A stretch of 64,000 nucleotides of DNA from UBA8199 sp964507045 (GCA_964507045.1 CAZDOO010000002.1:1-64000); one strand, 5' to 3'. Positions 19,116 through 28,311 are shown, counted from the first letter of the stretch. The notes: generated by a model from the sequence alone, not told the origin. Numbers and translations are program-made.

Positions 19116-20387
19116 CTACTGGCGCAGGCGGAAGAACACCGCGGGATTGTCGAGGCTGATGGGGATATCAATCGAGGTGACCAAATCGGTTCCCGGGATG
19201 TCCGTTCCGGCCCAGGTGGTGGTGAGGCCGGTGCTCAGCGAGTTGGTTTGCGCCTGCAATGTCCAGCCGAGGTAAAGGGGCGACCACGACACAGTGATCA
19301 CTCCATTGTTCGCGGAGCAGGTCAGGATCGGTTGAATGCGAACCTGAAGGGCGGTGGCATTGCCGGCTTCGCCATCCAGATCCAGGAGGCGATATCCCCA
19401 GCCTTCTGCAATGGAAGCCGGGGTCAGGAGGGCCGTGGGCGGCACAGCGGTCAGGAGAGTCAGGTTGGTGAAACCGATGCCCCCGGCCGCCGTAATCAAA
19501 GTGACCCAGTTGGTCGTATCCGCCAGGCCGGTTACATCAATTAACGCATCCGTTGTAAAGATGGCCGAGCCGTCGCCGGATGGCTTGCCGCCTTCAAGCA
19601 CAATGCCCTTGCCGTCTGTGCCAAAGCTGTTGTCGGCGCTCTGGAATGTCAAGGTTGCGGTGTTCACCGACATGAAGCCGCTTGTGACACTGGAGTTGCC
19701 GTTATCGTTCCAGGTGAAATCGCCGTTGTTCACCTTGAGGCCGACCATGGACGGCGGGTCAAAGGTCTTCTCGCATGGCAAATTGATAACGCTGTCGCCT
19801 TGAAGCACAACATGACCCAGACCGGCCAGGTCCGCGTCCGCCCTTTTCTCGCCAATCGTCATTCGGTCCATGTTGACTTCCCCGCCATTGATGTAGAGAT
19901 AGCCCACCCCATAGTAGGGGCTGTTGCCGGTGGCGTTGTTTCGGCCGACGGTCATGTAGCCCGTGTCGTTCGCTATCGCACCACGAGAGAGCTTCCCGCT
20001 CGTGATGGTCATTTTGCCCCCACCCTCTGTGGAATCAACCCTGGTGTCGCCAACGATTACTGATCTGAAATAGGCCGTGTTGCCGCTGCCGCAATCCAGT
20101 TCAAAATTCCCCTCGTAAAGATACCCGCCCACCACCAGGGCATCATTCGCCGTCGCCGCAACACCTCCCCATACCGTGCTGAGCTTGCACAGATTAGTGC
20201 TGTAAGGGTAAGTCGTGCGAATCCCGCCCACCCGCAGCGAGTCCGAAGATGTCGAGAACGCCCCGCTCCAGTAAGTCGTCACCGTGAAATCAGAACTGCC
20301 TGCCGCATCGGACTTCCAATTCAGGTTGGCACCAAATGACGTGCCGGCTGCGAGGGCCAGCGATAATACTGCTGCACATTTCTTCAT
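19116..20387 (-). CDS. Secreted beta-solenoid-like protein with verrucomicrobial C-terminal domain
   Basis: 423 residues with a classic signal peptide (MKKCAAVLSLALAAGTSFGA). The body is rich in G, N, T, S and short beta-strands (MTITSGKLSRG, YLYINGGEVNMDRMTIGE, FMSVNTATLTFQS), as in pectate-lyase-like or autotransporter passenger solenoids. The last 75 residues, with VSWSPLYLGWTLQAQTNSL and an AVFFRLRQ end, form a small domain seen at the C-terminus of several secreted proteins in this window. It is divergent from the AraC regulator at 20523 and probably controlled by it. No enzymatic motif is seen; adhesion or surface display is possible. Confidence 0.75.
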   Translation of the reverse strand: MKKCAAVLSLALAAGTSFGANLNWKSDAAGSSDFTVTTYWSGAFSTSSDSLRVGGIRTTYPYSTNLCKLSTVWGGVAATANDALVVGGYLYEGNFELDCGSGNTAYFRSVIVGDTRVDSTEGGGKMTITSGKLSRGAIANDTGYMTVGRNNATGNSPYYGVGYLYINGGEVNMDRMTIGEKRADADLAGLGHVVLQGDSVINLPCEKTFDPPSMVGLKVNNGDFTWNDNGNSSVTSGFMSVNTATLTFQSADNSFGTDGKGIVLEGGKPSGDGSAIFTTDALIDVTGLADTTNWVTLITAAGGIGFTNLTLLTAVPPTALLTPASIAEGWGYRLLDLDGEAGNATALQVRIQPILTCSANNGVITVSWSPLYLGWTLQAQTNSLSTGLTTTWAGTDIPGTDLVTSIDIPISLDNPAVFFRLRQ

Positions 20388-20495
20388 ATTCTCTAGTTAG
20401 TTTTAGTTGCGTTGCTAGCGGCTGGACGCTGATTGTGGCGGCAGCCACCCGGTTCATTCGCGCCAAGATCGCAGCCGATCCCAGAGTTGTCTTGC

Positions 20496-20521
20496 GATAT
20501 AGTCCATGATACAATTTTGAA
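20496..20521. promoter_or_regulatory. Operator-like site upstream of the AraC gene
   Basis: This 26-bp sequence differs at only four positions from 1968-1993 in the pseudopilin intergenic region, and similarity continues upstream (TTGTC). It ends one base before the AraC-family ATG at 20523, so binding could repress that gene while controlling the divergent cluster. Confidence 0.55.
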
Positions 20522-20522
20522 C

Positions 20523-21386
20523 ATGCCGCTCACGAACGTCCCGGAGCAAATCCCTGGCGCGAGCATCGGTTTGCCGCTGCTCGCGTATGTCGGCCTGGTG
20601 ACCATTCACCGCGCCAGCCACATCTCCTGGCATTCGCATGCGAGCTGTGAGCTGCTGTTCCTGCTGGAAGGCGCCACGGCCTACGAATTCAAGCGGCGCC
20701 CGGCCGTCGAATTGCATGGCGGCCATTTCCTCGTGGTCCCGCCCCGGGCGGAGCATCGGGGCGCTCACGGCGTGCGGGCGCCGGCGACGATTTGCGGCCT
20801 GGCGCTCAACCCCGGTCACCGGCATGCCGCCCAAGGCACCCCGTTTACCGGCCTGGACCTGGCCCGGATCCAGTCCTTGCTTCAAAGGTCCGCTTTCACC
20901 ATGCGTTCGGTCAGCCCGGCCTTGCGCTCGATGCTCCGCTGGCTGAAGGAGGAAATCGCAGCGTATTGGCAGGAGCCGCGCCGACCGGACGCGGACGCGG
21001 CCCTGCGCGCGCTGGTCTGCGCCGTAGTGCTGGAGGCCTCGCGCCAGATGTCGGTCCGGCCCGGGGGGCCCAAGGAGATCGTCGCCGCCGGGGTTGAGTA
21101 CCTGCGCCAGCATTGTGCGGAGCCGGTCCGCATCCCTGACCTGGTGCGGCATCTCGGCTTCAGCCGCGCGCGCGTATTCCAGTTGTTCAAGTCGGAACTG
21201 GGGCTCACGCCGAACGACTGCCTGCAGCGAATGCGCATCGAGAAGGCCATGGAGCTGCTGAAGAATCCGCAGCTTACAATTACAGAGGTCGCCCTGGCCG
21301 CGGGCTTCAACTCCGGCCAGTATTTCAGCACCGTCTTTCGTCGCTACACCGGGGATCCTCCCAACAGCCGTCGGGATTCCGACTGA
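20523..21386 (+). CDS. AraC-family transcriptional regulator
   Basis: 287 residues from the ATG at 20523; the frame is open to 20433, but that would translate the operator-like site. The N-terminal cupin-like part (ISWHSHASCELLFLLEG, HGGHFLVVPPRAEHRG) binds an effector in this family. The C-terminal pair of helix-turn-helices is clear: IPDLVRHLGFSRARVFQLFK and ITEVALAAGFNSGQYFSTVF, with the signature end FRRYTGDPPNSRR. Divergent from the secreted protein and sialidase/lyase cluster, which it probably controls in response to a sugar. A near copy of the site at its own start lies between the pseudopilin genes at 1968-2028, suggesting a wider regulon. Confidence 0.9.
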   Translation: MPLTNVPEQIPGASIGLPLLAYVGLVTIHRASHISWHSHASCELLFLLEGATAYEFKRRPAVELHGGHFLVVPPRAEHRGAHGVRAPATICGLALNPGHRHAAQGTPFTGLDLARIQSLLQRSAFTMRSVSPALRSMLRWLKEEIAAYWQEPRRPDADAALRALVCAVVLEASRQMSVRPGGPKEIVAAGVEYLRQHCAEPVRIPDLVRHLGFSRARVFQLFKSELGLTPNDCLQRMRIEKAMELLKNPQLTITEVALAAGFNSGQYFSTVFRRYTGDPPNSRRDSD

Positions 21387-21778
21387 GCCTTCACCGGCGG
21401 CGCCTCTTTCCTGTGGCTGATATGGCGCCGGCGATGAATGGGCAGTCAGGGCTGGCGCTCCCCCGGCAGCGGGGGCCGGCCCGGCGGGGCTGCTTGTCCG
21501 TACTCTTCCCGAACCCGCTTACGTAGTCTCTCGGGTTGTCTTGGCATCGGCATGGAGGGATGCTGGATTCACTGTAAGAACTGGTGGCAATTGACGGCTT
21601 CCGTGAAGAGATTCAGCGATCATGGCGTGGGTGACCTCGGTGCGAGGGTGGGCAACAGGAAGGCTCCTTCCCTGAACGGAGAACCTCGCCCCGGAGGGAG
21701 CATGATGAAATCCCCAGGCGCAAAGGAGCGCGCGGGGGAGAATGGAATTAGAGCTCTTATCTCGGAATCCAACGCAGT
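21387..21778. other. 392-bp intergenic region
   Basis: No supported gene. A minus-strand 33-codon frame ending near 21438 (MPRQPERLRKRVREEYGQ) is open but has no recognised relatives. A small imperfect hairpin lies near 21657-21672. Nothing else seen. Confidence 0.4.
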
Positions 21779-23026
21779 ATGAAGAGATTCCTCAAGAGCC
21801 TGTTTGCCCTGCTGCTGGTATTGCCAACGGCGGCACCTGCTTGTTTCACCTACACGACCAATAACGGCACGATTACCATCACCGGATACACCGGTCCCGG
21901 CGGTGACGTGCGCATCCCCGGCACGACCAATGGATTGCCGGTCACGAGCATTGGGCTCTGGGCGTTCGCTTACTGTTCCAGCGTGACCAATGTCACGATT
22001 CCGAGCAGCGTCACCAGCATCGGGGCGAGGGCATTCTATGCCTGCAGCAGTCTGGCCACCTTGACGGTTGATGCACATAATCCCGTCTATAGCAGTGCGG
22101 CTGGAGTCTTGTTCAAGAACAGCCAGACCACGTTGGTTCAATACCCAATGGCCAAGCTTGGAGGCTACACAATTCCCAGCAGCGTCACCAGCATCGGGGA
22201 CAACGCATTCTCTGCGTGCGGCTATCTGACCAACGTTACGATTGGCAGCAACGTCACGAGCATCGGGAGCTATGCGTTCTACGCTTGCGGCAACCTGGCC
22301 AGCGTCACGCTTCGCGAGGGCGTCACGGGCATCGGGCGGGGCGCGTTCCATTCGTGCGGCCTCACCAGCATCACGATCCCTGGCAGCGCTACCAGCATTG
22401 GGGACATTGCGTTCGAAGGTTGTATCGGCCTGACCAATGTTGCAATTCCCAACAGCGTTACCAACATAGGGTACTACGCATTCTGTTATTGCACGAGCCT
22501 GCCCCACATCACCATTCCCGATAGTGTCGCCAGCATTGGGGTGCATGCATTCGATTCCTGCTGCAGCCTGACCAATGTCACGCTGGGCACCAACGTCACC
22601 ACTATCAGTGACAATGCGTTTGCCAACTGCACCAGCCTGGCCGGGGTCTATTTCCAAGGCAGCGCCCCAGCCGGTGTTGGCACCGGTGCCTTTCTGGCCG
22701 CCGACAAGGCAACTGTCTATTACTCGCCGGGAGCCGCGGGCTGGGGGCCGACCTTGGGCGGTCGTCCCACCGCACTCTGGCTGCGGCTGCTCCCCCATCC
22801 CGTGATCCTGGGCTGCGGCCCCGGCTTTGGCGTTCCAACCAACCGGTTCGGTTTCAGCATCTTTTGGGCGACGAACGCCTCGGTGGCGGTGGAGGCCTGT
22901 GCCGACCTTGCCAATCCAACCTGGCTTGCCGTGAGCACGAACACGCTTGCCGACGGTTGGTTCCATTTCAGCGATCCGGCCTGGACAAACCATACCGCCC
23001 GCTTTTACCGCTTGCGCTCGCCGTGA
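21779..23026 (+). CDS. Secreted BspA-type leucine-rich repeat protein
   Basis: 415 residues with a signal peptide (MKRFLKSLFALLLVLPTAAP). From about residue 45 to 300 there are roughly nine 23-residue repeats with consensus TSIG..AF..C..LT.VTIP.SVTSI, the LRR_5/BspA type found in adhesins of Bacteroides and Treponema. The remaining 115 residues form a beta-rich domain ending ARFYRLRSP, similar to the C-termini of the proteins at 19116 and 51270. Probably surface-exposed and involved in protein or glycan binding. The ligand cannot be predicted. Confidence 0.9.
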   Translation: MKRFLKSLFALLLVLPTAAPACFTYTTNNGTITITGYTGPGGDVRIPGTTNGLPVTSIGLWAFAYCSSVTNVTIPSSVTSIGARAFYACSSLATLTVDAHNPVYSSAAGVLFKNSQTTLVQYPMAKLGGYTIPSSVTSIGDNAFSACGYLTNVTIGSNVTSIGSYAFYACGNLASVTLREGVTGIGRGAFHSCGLTSITIPGSATSIGDIAFEGCIGLTNVAIPNSVTNIGYYAFCYCTSLPHITIPDSVASIGVHAFDSCCSLTNVTLGTNVTTISDNAFANCTSLAGVYFQGSAPAGVGTGAFLAADKATVYYSPGAAGWGPTLGGRPTALWLRLLPHPVILGCGPGFGVPTNRFGFSIFWATNASVAVEACADLANPTWLAVSTNTLADGWFHFSDPAWTNHTARFYRLRSP

Positions 23027-23142
23027 CGCGTCCTGCCCGGACCGTGGCAACCCGTTCGGCGGCAGTGGCGACGCGCCCTCCGCCACCTGCCCGGGCAAAT
23101 CAGCCTTCCCTGGGAGGGCGCTTTCGGGTCTAATCCGCCTCT

Positions 23143-24345
23143 ATGAACGCTCTGGAAACAACAACGCTCTCCATTTCCCTCGGCGCGCCCATCCTTCTGG
23201 GCCTCGCGCTGTTTCTGGTTACGGGGCAAGCTGGGGGGGCTGAGTCGCTCGCCGCTGTTTCCGCCGCCATGCAGGAGTGCCTCGCCCGGCAGGAGGTGGC
23301 CGGGGGAGTGACGTTGATCGCGACGCGCGACAAGGTGCTGCATCTCGAAGCCGCCGGCCTGGCGGATATCGCCGCCCAGGCTCCGATGCGGACCAACGCT
23401 ATCTTTTGGATTGCCTCAATGACCAAGCCGGTCACCGCGACAGCAGTGCTGATGCTGCAGGAGGAGGGCAAGCTGTCGGTGGACGATCCGGTGGCCAAGT
23501 ATCTGCCCGAGCTGAGTGGGCTGAAGACTGCCGGGGGCAAACCCGCAAAGCTTACCCTGAGACACCTGTTGACTCATACCTCAGGCATGCCCGAAGCCAC
23601 GCCGGAGCAATACCAGGCGGCCCGCTCGCTGACCGATGTGATTCCCTTCTATGCAGGAAAACCGCTGAAGTTCGAGCCGGGAACCAAGTGGCAATATTGC
23701 CAGTCCGGCATCAATTCGCTGGGGCGCATCCTCGAGATCGTTTCCGGTCAATCCTTCCCCGTTTTCCTTCAGCAGCGCCTGTTTGGTCCGCTGGGCATGA
23801 AGGACACCACGTTCTATCTCCGTGCGGAGCAACTTTCCAGCCTGGCCAAGACCTATCGGCGCACGGAAACCGCTCTGGAGGAAGCGCCCATTGACTTTTT
23901 GCATGGGCGCCCGCCCACAGATCAGGACCGTTACCCCGCGCCCAATGCCGGGTTGTTCTCCACTGCCCTGGATTACGCCAGGTTCTGCCGGATGATCCTC
24001 AATCAGGGCGCGCTCGATGGGCGGCGGTATTTGAAGCCGGAGTCCGTGAAACTGATGACCAGCATCCAAACCGGCGACCTCAAGACAGGCTTCACAGACG
24101 GCAACGGCTGGGGTCTGGGCTGGTGTGTCGTACGCCAGCCCCAGGGCGTCACCGCCATGTTGTCGGCCGGCACCTGCGGCCATGGCGGCGCTTTCGGCAC
24201 CCAGGCATGGATTGATCCCGTGCAGGAAGTCATTTACGTCCTGATGGTCCAGCGCTCGAACTTCCCGAATGCGGACGCCTCCGAAGTGCGCCGCGCATTT
24301 CAGGCTGCCGCCGCGCGCGCGTTGGGGTTCGGGGCTGAGCGCTGA
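23143..24345 (+). CDS. Serine hydrolase, class C beta-lactamase family
   Basis: 400 residues with a hydrophobic N-terminal segment suggesting export or anchoring. The catalytic SxxK is SMTK (in FWIASMTKPVTATAV), the YxN-type motif is YCQSGINSLGRIL (Y-C-Q-S), and the third motif is HGG (in CGHGGAFGTQAW). These are the three boxes of the class C beta-lactamase / DD-peptidase / esterase family. Environmental members of this family are mostly esterases or peptidases of unknown substrate, so resistance should not be assumed. Six bases separate it from the GH43-like gene downstream, so they may be co-transcribed. Confidence 0.9.
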   Translation: MNALETTTLSISLGAPILLGLALFLVTGQAGGAESLAAVSAAMQECLARQEVAGGVTLIATRDKVLHLEAAGLADIAAQAPMRTNAIFWIASMTKPVTATAVLMLQEEGKLSVDDPVAKYLPELSGLKTAGGKPAKLTLRHLLTHTSGMPEATPEQYQAARSLTDVIPFYAGKPLKFEPGTKWQYCQSGINSLGRILEIVSGQSFPVFLQQRLFGPLGMKDTTFYLRAEQLSSLAKTYRRTETALEEAPIDFLHGRPPTDQDRYPAPNAGLFSTALDYARFCRMILNQGALDGRRYLKPESVKLMTSIQTGDLKTGFTDGNGWGLGWCVVRQPQGVTAMLSAGTCGHGGAFGTQAWIDPVQEVIYVLMVQRSNFPNADASEVRRAFQAAAARALGFGAER

Positions 24346-24351
24346 TTTGTC

Positions 24352-25320
24352 ATGATAGTAGAACCCCGCCAGAAACTCTTCGGCCGCGCCTGGGTCTTTG
24401 TCTTGGTGGCCGGCATCCTTCTGCAAACCTGCAGCCAGGCTGAAGAGTATTTCCTGTTCACCTCCTTCCGGGGCAATGGCGAAGACGGCCTGCACCTGGC
24501 TTGGAGCACCAATGGTTATGACTGGCAGGCATTGAATGAAGATCGCTCATTCCTGAAGCCGCAGGTGAGTGCCTCCAAAATCATGCGCGATCCCTGCCTG
24601 GCAGCAGGGCCGGACGAAACGTTCCATTTGGTCTGGACGAGCGGTTGGACTGCGGAGAAGGGCAAGATTATCGGCCACGCCTGCTCGAAGGATCTTATCA
24701 CCTGGTCGGAGCAGCAGGCCATTCCGTTAATGGGCAACGAGCCGCGCGCGCGCAACATCTGGGCCCCGGAAATCTTCTACGACGCGGCTCGGCGCCGCTG
24801 GCTGCTGTTTTGGTCCAGCACCATTCCGGGCAGGTTCCCGGCGACTGATAACACTGGTGACGACGGCTATAACCACCGCTTCTACTACACCACAACCGCG
24901 GACTTTCAGACGTTTGCGGAGTCGCGGTTGCTCTACGACCCCGGGTTCAATGCCATTGACGCCACCCTCTTCAAGGCCGACGACGAGTTCTACCTCTTCT
25001 TCAAGGATGAACGGAAGCAGCCGCTGAAGAAGAACCTGCGTTATGCGATGGCTGATCGGCCGGAAGGCCCGTTTGGCGAGCCCAGCGCCCCGTTCACTGG
25101 GGATTGGGTGGAAGGTCCCTCGGCGATCAAGATTAAGGATGAATACTTCGTCTACTTCGACCACTACGCGCAGCCCCATTACTACGGCGCCGTCCGTTCA
25201 AAGGACCTGCGGCACTGGGAAGACTGCTCCAAGCTTATGTCGTTCCCCAAGGGGCATCGGCACGGAACCGTCGTGAAAGTATCCAGTCAGGTCGCCCGGC
25301 GGCTGCTGGCGCTGCAATGA
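24352..25320 (+). CDS. Secreted GH43-like five-bladed propeller protein
   Basis: 322 residues with an N-terminal hydrophobic export segment. Features of clan GH-F: MRDPCLAAGPDETFHLVWTS (first-blade R-D-P), NIWAPEIFYDAARRRWLLFW (the W-A-P-E blade), NAIDATLFKADDEFYLFFKD (I-D-A/P blade) and VEGPSAIKIKDEYFVYFDHY (E-G-P, the usual general acid). The order matches GH43 arabinofuranosidases/xylosidases. Such proteins release arabinose or xylose from plant polysaccharide; substrate here is unknown. Directly follows the beta-lactamase-like gene. Confidence 0.85.
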   Translation: MIVEPRQKLFGRAWVFVLVAGILLQTCSQAEEYFLFTSFRGNGEDGLHLAWSTNGYDWQALNEDRSFLKPQVSASKIMRDPCLAAGPDETFHLVWTSGWTAEKGKIIGHACSKDLITWSEQQAIPLMGNEPRARNIWAPEIFYDAARRRWLLFWSSTIPGRFPATDNTGDDGYNHRFYYTTTADFQTFAESRLLYDPGFNAIDATLFKADDEFYLFFKDERKQPLKKNLRYAMADRPEGPFGEPSAPFTGDWVEGPSAIKIKDEYFVYFDHYAQPHYYGAVRSKDLRHWEDCSKLMSFPKGHRHGTVVKVSSQVARRLLALQ

Positions 25321-25342
25321 CAGCAACTGTGCCAGTGCGGGG

Positions 25343-25552
25343 TTAGCGGGCGGGCGGCAGTTGCTCGGTTTTCCTGGCCTCCCTTTCCTTGATCTCACGC
25401 CGTTTGGTTTCGAGCCAGCGGCGGTCGCGGCGCTGCTCGCGCTTTTCCCGCAGGCCGGTCCAGTAGAGATAGGCCACCAGGCCAAGCACCAACACTGCGA
25501 GAGCTTTGATGGCAAAGAAGTCGGCCAGACAAACTGGAATTAGCGCATGCAT
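25343..25552 (-). CDS. Small single-pass membrane protein
   Basis: 69 residues: one hydrophobic helix (FAIKALAVLVLGLVAYLYWTG), then a strongly charged, probably helical cytoplasmic tail rich in Arg, Glu and Lys. The composition and topology look like a real small membrane protein rather than a shadow frame, and nothing overlaps it. Function unknown. It lies convergent to the GH43-like gene. Confidence 0.5.
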   Translation of the reverse strand: MHALIPVCLADFFAIKALAVLVLGLVAYLYWTGLREKREQRRDRRWLETKRREIKEREARKTEQLPPAR

Positions 25553-25715
25553 GCCTGAAAGGGACTATGCGGCTGTCTTGGAGAAAGGGCAAGGGGTTTG
25601 CCGAGATTGGCCGGAGGTTGCTCGTGCCGCCTGGCCGCCCCAAGGCCGCAACCGGTTGCTGCGCTGCCTGTTCCTTCCTTGACGCGGTGGCTCCGAGCCG
25701 CAACCTTTTCGACTG

Positions 25716-27815
25716 GTGTCAGACAACGCAGAGCCGGCGAACCCTTCCTTAAAGCAAGAGCACAACGGAATGGCGCTTTCACCTTCAGGACAGGCTGCAT
25801 CCCGGCGAGGCGGCGCGGCCGGTTTCCTCAGGAGTGCGCTTCCCTTCTTCGCCGCGGGCTTGCTGATGCTCACCTTCCTGACGTTCCCGCCCTGTTCCGA
25901 GCCGGACGAAGAGCGCGCTTACCGGGCCGATCCTTCCCAAACCGCCGTCCTGTTCTATGCGCAGCAGCATGGGCTGCAGTTCGGCAAAGACATCGCCTAC
26001 ACCTATGGCCCGCTAGGTTTCCTGCTTCAGGATTATTTCTATCCCTGGGCGGCGGAACTGCGCATGGCCGTGGAGTTGGCGTTGTGTTTCACCGTCGCCT
26101 TGGGGATTTGCCTCGTGGCGCGGCGGCTGAAGTGGGGGTGGCGGTGCCTCCTGCTGGCGGGGTTCGCATGGGGCGCCGCGAATATCTACCCGGCGGACAT
26201 TCACCCGCGATGCGACCTGTTCATCAATGTGGGCTTCTTGTGCTGGGGGTTGCTGTGCTTCGTGGAGTCCGGACGCCGCCTGGTGTGGTCGGTGGCGGTC
26301 TTTGCCGCGCTGGCCGCGTTCTGCGCTTTGGCAAAGGTTTCCTATCTCTTCCTTGCTGCCGGATCTGTGCCGCTCCTGGTCGGCGCCTTGCTGGTCGGCG
26401 GCAATCGGCGCCTGGCGCTGAGCCTGGCGGCGGGGTGTCCCGGCGGTTTTCTGCTGGGATGGATTCTGACCGGGCAGAGCCTGGCGCATCTCGGTCCCTT
26501 CCTGGCAAACGCGGTCGCCATGGTGCGGGCCTACAATGCCGCCCTCGGGTTTGAGCCGCTGCAAATGGCCCGGGACCGCGGATTGCTCCTGGCCCCGCTG
26601 TTTCTGGTGCTTCTGCTTCTCAAGACCCGAACGGCTTTCGGCGGCTCGGATCAGCGAGCGTGGGTGCGGCGCGGCTTGCTGCTGGCCTGGCTGTTGTTGC
26701 TTGCCTTCACCGTCTGGAAACATGGATTCGTCCGCGCCTATGCCGGTTACCTGACCATGTGCTTCATCTACCTGGCCGTGCTGGCGGCGGCGCTGGAAAT
26801 CTTCGCCGCCGAGAAACCGTGGCGCCGACGCTGGGAGGCTCTCCTGAGCGGCGCCTGCTGGCTGCTGCCACTGGTCACGGCGCAAGCTCTCGCGTTCCCG
26901 AGTTTCCCCGGCTCCGTCGTTGCGATCGCGCACTCTTTCGGCGCCAACTTGCGGCAATTGCTGCAGCCGGGCGACTACCTGCGCAGCGCCAATCGGGCCT
27001 TCGAGGACAACCGCCGCGGAGCGCAATTGCCCAGGTTCCGTGAAATCATCGGCGGCGGGAGCGTGGACGTCTTTGGCTATCGCCAGGCCTTTGCCATCCT
27101 CAACGATCTCCATTACCGCCCCCGCCCGAACTTCCAAAGCTACGGCGCCTGCAACGCCTACATGATGCGATTGAATGAGCAATTCTATCTTTCCGGCGCC
27201 GCGCCCGATTATGTGCTGTTCGAGCTGCTGCCCCTGGATCGCAAATGGCCGGCGCTGGAGGACGGGTATGTGCTGCGCCACCTGTTGATCAACTATGAGC
27301 CGGTTGCCGCCGAGCAGAACTTCATCCTGTTCAAGGCCAAATCCGCCGAGGCGCCACGACTGACGCTGCTCAAAGAAGGCGCGGTCCGTCCCGGCGAGGC
27401 TATTGTTCTGAGCGACTACGGCGATGCGAACCTGTGGCTGGAGATTGATTTGAAACCCTCGTTCCTTGGCCGCGTCCGGCAGTTTCTCGCCCGCCCGGCG
27501 ACCGTGCGCCTGGCGGCGTGGCGCGAACCGCGCCAGGGACTGATTCTGCGGAAGCGTGCTCCGGCCTCCATGCTGTCAGCGGGCTTCCTGGCCAGTCCTT
27601 TGCTCCAGCGCAACGAGGATGTGTCGGAGCTGTATGGCGCGAACCCGGCCACCAGGCCCCGTTCCTATTCCGTCGAACTGCTCCCCGGGGACGAGCGGTT
27701 ATGGCAGGCGTCCGTCGGGGTCCGCATCTACCGAATCGAGAATCCTCTCGGTCGGCGGGCATCAGAACCCCGGGCCGGTTCAGTCACCGCCAGCCTGCTG
27801 CCTTCAAACCTTTAG
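25716..27815 (+). CDS. Large polytopic membrane protein, possibly GT-C glycosyltransferase-like
   Basis: 699 residues. About ten hydrophobic helices lie between residues 40 and 410 (FFAAGLLMLTFLTFPPC, ALCFTVALGICLVARRL, LLLAPLFLVLLLLKT, LLLAWLLLLAFTVW and others), followed by a soluble domain of about 290 residues. The first extracytoplasmic loop carries PPCSEPDEERAYRAD with an acidic cluster, where GT-C enzymes often have their catalytic acid. The second loop holds AYTYGPLGFLLQDYF. A start near 25770 is also possible. No family is recognised for certain. A role in envelope glycan assembly is a guess from topology. Confidence 0.75.
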   Translation: MSDNAEPANPSLKQEHNGMALSPSGQAASRRGGAAGFLRSALPFFAAGLLMLTFLTFPPCSEPDEERAYRADPSQTAVLFYAQQHGLQFGKDIAYTYGPLGFLLQDYFYPWAAELRMAVELALCFTVALGICLVARRLKWGWRCLLLAGFAWGAANIYPADIHPRCDLFINVGFLCWGLLCFVESGRRLVWSVAVFAALAAFCALAKVSYLFLAAGSVPLLVGALLVGGNRRLALSLAAGCPGGFLLGWILTGQSLAHLGPFLANAVAMVRAYNAALGFEPLQMARDRGLLLAPLFLVLLLLKTRTAFGGSDQRAWVRRGLLLAWLLLLAFTVWKHGFVRAYAGYLTMCFIYLAVLAAALEIFAAEKPWRRRWEALLSGACWLLPLVTAQALAFPSFPGSVVAIAHSFGANLRQLLQPGDYLRSANRAFEDNRRGAQLPRFREIIGGGSVDVFGYRQAFAILNDLHYRPRPNFQSYGACNAYMMRLNEQFYLSGAAPDYVLFELLPLDRKWPALEDGYVLRHLLINYEPVAAEQNFILFKAKSAEAPRLTLLKEGAVRPGEAIVLSDYGDANLWLEIDLKPSFLGRVRQFLARPATVRLAAWREPRQGLILRKRAPASMLSAGFLASPLLQRNEDVSELYGANPATRPRSYSVELLPGDERLWQASVGVRIYRIENPLGRRASEPRAGSVTASLLPSNL

Positions 27816-27980
27816 GCGGAACACGATAGGGCAAGGCCCAAACCCGCCGCGCAGGGGGCGTAGCTTGGCACTCCCACCCTATCCTGTCCGGGAAATCCGT
27901 GAATTCCTTTAGCATTGGCCGGCCCGGGCGGTCAAAAATGCCTGCTCAGGCCCGGGTCATACCCCCTCTCCGCTGGCTCA

Positions 27981-28082
27981 CCTCACCGTATCCTCACCGT
28001 CACCTCACCGTTGAACCTCTGCAAACTTTGCAGAGGTTCAACGGTGAGGATACGGTGAGGATACGGCGGGGCTACGGTGGGG
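27981..28082. repeat. Long hairpin made of 11-bp units, copy 1 of the CCTCACCGT family
   Basis: Left units begin exactly 11 bp apart at 27981, 27992, 28003 and 28014: CCTCACCGTAT, CCTCACCGTCA, CCTCACCGTTG, AACCTCTGCAA. The inner arms 28003-28025 and 28027-28049 are perfect reverse complements around one base. On the right 11-bp units start at 28039, 28050, 28061 and 28072, the last two diverging (GCGGGG, GTGGGG). The same unit and the same ACCTCTGCAA apex recur at 60965-61055. No T-tract follows. Confidence 0.9.
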
Positions 28083-28311
28083 GTGGGGTGGAGAAGCGCG
28101 GCGCGGAGGGCGCATCCGCACAGAGCCACCGTTTGTGCGTTGCGGATCTTGGTTTCTCGACATATCTGAGGAACCGAACACCCTCCATTAGGGTGGCAGT
28201 GTCAGGGGGAGCCCCCTTGCGAGGGCTGCGGTGTCCTCCAGTTGACATTTGGCGGCAGGGTGCGAGGTTGTATTAGGGTTAGTTGTGGGACACGATTAGT
28301 TTTTTCGTAGG

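Noticed and set aside
21438..21536. Minus-strand 33-codon frame MPRQPERLRKRVREEYG
   Set aside because: Too short and unrecognised; no start context or neighbour support.
23143..24345. Antibiotic resistance beta-lactamase
   Set aside because: The class C fold motifs are shared with esterases and peptidases; context gives no resistance evidence.
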